Assembly (NCBI GenBank): GCA_000349905.1
Contig: KB722743.1
Location: 1,171,162-1,229,774 of the forward strand
Origin: Volvariella volvacea V23
Taxonomy: Eukaryota > Basidiomycota > Agaricomycetes > Agaricales > Pluteaceae
DNA: 58,613 bases
Direction of reading: 5' to 3'
Shown here: one piece after another, positions 57,101-58,613 of the stretch
Numbering within the stretch: position 1 is the stretch's first letter
Layout: every line of letters begins with the position of its first letter
The notes under the pieces: generated by a model
The model's database searches: none
Told to the model about the DNA's origin: nothing
Seen by the model: only the letters and a program-made list of their open reading frames with translations
Made by a program: the position numbers and the translations under genes

Positions 57101-58613
57101 TGGGTGTTGGCTATTAGTAGTCTATCTGGTGTTGAAACACAACTGTTGACTAAACGGACTAATCATGACCCAAGGGGATGATCAATACAATACAATATAT
57201 TAAAACCGTAACAGTAATGGCAACTTTGTTCTGAATGGGAAAGTTAGATTCTTTGATTACCATTTTTTATGAAGCAGCGAAAAAAAATGTTGAAAATTAA
57301 AAAAAAACACTATAATAACTCATGGGTGGGTCGTACGCTGCCATACACCTATGAGATCGCTGAGTGAGCATTGGTAGATGGTTACTGGGATTTGGATGGT
57401 TGGGGCCGGAAGTTGAGGCAATTTCATCGCCACTACGTGGTTGCTGTAACTGTATGTTGGGGTCCATCCTAGCCCAGTCCTAGCCCCAGGTTTGAATGCA
57501 TCATCCATGGAGCAAGTACAATGTTGCACTCTTTTTAAGATTGGATTTTCCATCGCGTCACAATTGAGCTTGGGGTAAAGGTAAATTGGCTAGCGTCCAT
57601 TGCGCTCAGTATGAGCCTCTCGCATCCTCACAAGCTGACAATAACCCAACAATTCCGCTCTTGCACTCTCCGTCGGTACCGTCACCTGACGCGTGCTCTC
57701 TGATCATCGCTGGAAGTTTCTTAAGCCACCTCCCCGACCTGCCAGCAACAATAACAATTTTTCCTTCTTACAGATAAAATAAATACCTGGCACGTTTTTC
57801 ACCGACCTGGATTTCGGAACCTTGTGCGTTGTGCATTGTATGTGATCGATAGAGTTACCCAATATAAAGATACCCCTGGAAAGCGCGATTTGCCATTTCT
57901 AGCATCTACTATCCGTTTCCGTGGATCAGAAGATCAAAGGGAGGGCCGTGGATCATTAAGCATTGGAACCATTATCAATTGCTGCTTACATCTGTACCAC
58001 GTCGTCATACTTTGTCAGTACCCTCAAGGTGAGTGGATTGATACCCCACCAGTTAAAAGTGTGCTTGATGGAGTCATGTAGGTTGATATAAAGCACATAT
58101 AGGAACTGTGTGAGCCAATCTAATGCTTATCTCCCAGGCTAGAAGCACATATCTGGACGTACATCCAGTTTCACTGGACCAAACGAGCTTTTGGTGCATA
58201 CATGCACTCAAAACCCTCGCACTAGCCTGCATTCTGATAAATTTGACACATACATATACTCATAGTCACCGCATTCAGGTACCTCACATAACAGCAACCA
58301 ATACTACATCTGGATCACAACATTTCAAGGTGAGAGTGCCTCTACCTTTGTGGGCTCTTGTTCCAGACCTAGACCTTAATCTTCCTAAGAATGGCATGGA
58401 TTCATCTGCATGGTTACGATCAGCGTGATTAGCACCCTAGTGATGAATAAAACGATAGGGGAGAGGGTGTATATGGTAACTGTGTCCTCTGTGTGTTGGT
58501 ATCCATCTGGATGGTAGGAGAGGGGGTTGCGTTATCCGCTCTGTGGGCAGTGATGCTCATCTAAATTTGAACAAGAGACAGGAGCTAGTGCTATATGCGT
58601 GTGTCACGGTTTT
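54184..58613. other. AT-rich gene-free end of the window
   Basis: Only scattered short frames. A TATA element near 56010 precedes a 43-codon frame (56068) that is too short to judge. A G-rich stretch at 55238-55271, runs of A at 57284-57308 and an (AT)n tract at 56224-56240 are the only notable features. Hydrophobic frames near 58.0-58.3 kb have possible splice sites but no joinable partner. Confidence 0.45.

Noticed and set aside
1..58613. CRISPR arrays, prokaryotic operons, intact transposases or reverse transcriptases
   Set aside because: The window is eukaryotic, with spliced genes. No regular spacer-repeat array and no intact transposase or polymerase frame was seen.

Overview
This window looks like part of a mushroom-forming basidiomycete (Agaricomycete) genome. 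Genes carry many short introns (mostly 45-65 nt, GT-AG), they sit on both strands with TATA-type promoters, and typical families of that group are present: NACHT NTPases with a short glycine-turn motif at the N terminus, F-box/leucine-rich proteins, Rds1-type secreted ferritin-like proteins, and SDR and aldo-keto reductase enzymes. No tool was run. All gene models were joined by hand from splice sites and reading-frame continuity, and for most models the summed exon length is an exact multiple of three.

Layout. 0.4-3.4 kb: a relic of a NACHT gene, then a minus-strand gene that reads as one 699-residue NACHT-MYB fusion. 4.5-12.5 kb: two closely related SDR reductase genes in inverted orientation, flanking the kinetochore gene DSN1/MIS13 and a glutathione transferase gene. 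14-17 kb: a small unknown gene and an F-box protein. 17-32 kb: a gene-poor accessory stretch with a family of small membrane proteins (about 18.2, 22.4 and 28.5 kb), a three-exon unknown membrane protein (21.5 kb), a secreted Rds1/ferritin-like gene (24.9 kb), an assembly gap (23.8 kb) and a possible divergent small membrane protein (31 kb). 32-34.6 kb: galactokinase GAL1. 35-36 kb: an unrelated protein ending in the same C-terminal motif as the small membrane family. 38-41.7 kb: a second F-box gene, a broken copy of its 3' end, and a probably mitochondrial small protein. 43-45.2 kb: a 14-exon aldo-keto reductase whose intron 5 holds a second assembly gap. 45.6-47.4 kb: two proteins of unknown function. 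49.7-52.7 kb: an ARO8/aminoadipate-type aminotransferase. 53.5-54.2 kb: an unrecognised minus-strand gene. 54.2-58.6 kb: AT-rich sequence in which I see no gene.

The most interesting material is the immune-like part. The NACHT-MYB protein starts with an F-x-x-A-x-x-V-x-V-G-S motif. Three small membrane proteins, and a fourth protein with an unrelated N-terminal part, end in a similar F-x-x-S/A-x-V-x-x-x-G-G-N motif. In fungi, short shared beta-type motifs can connect NLR-like sensors to small membrane effectors through amyloid templating. The arrangement here fits such a system, with the unusual addition of a DNA-binding output on the sensor. That is an inference; the gene structures and the repeated motif are what the sequence shows.
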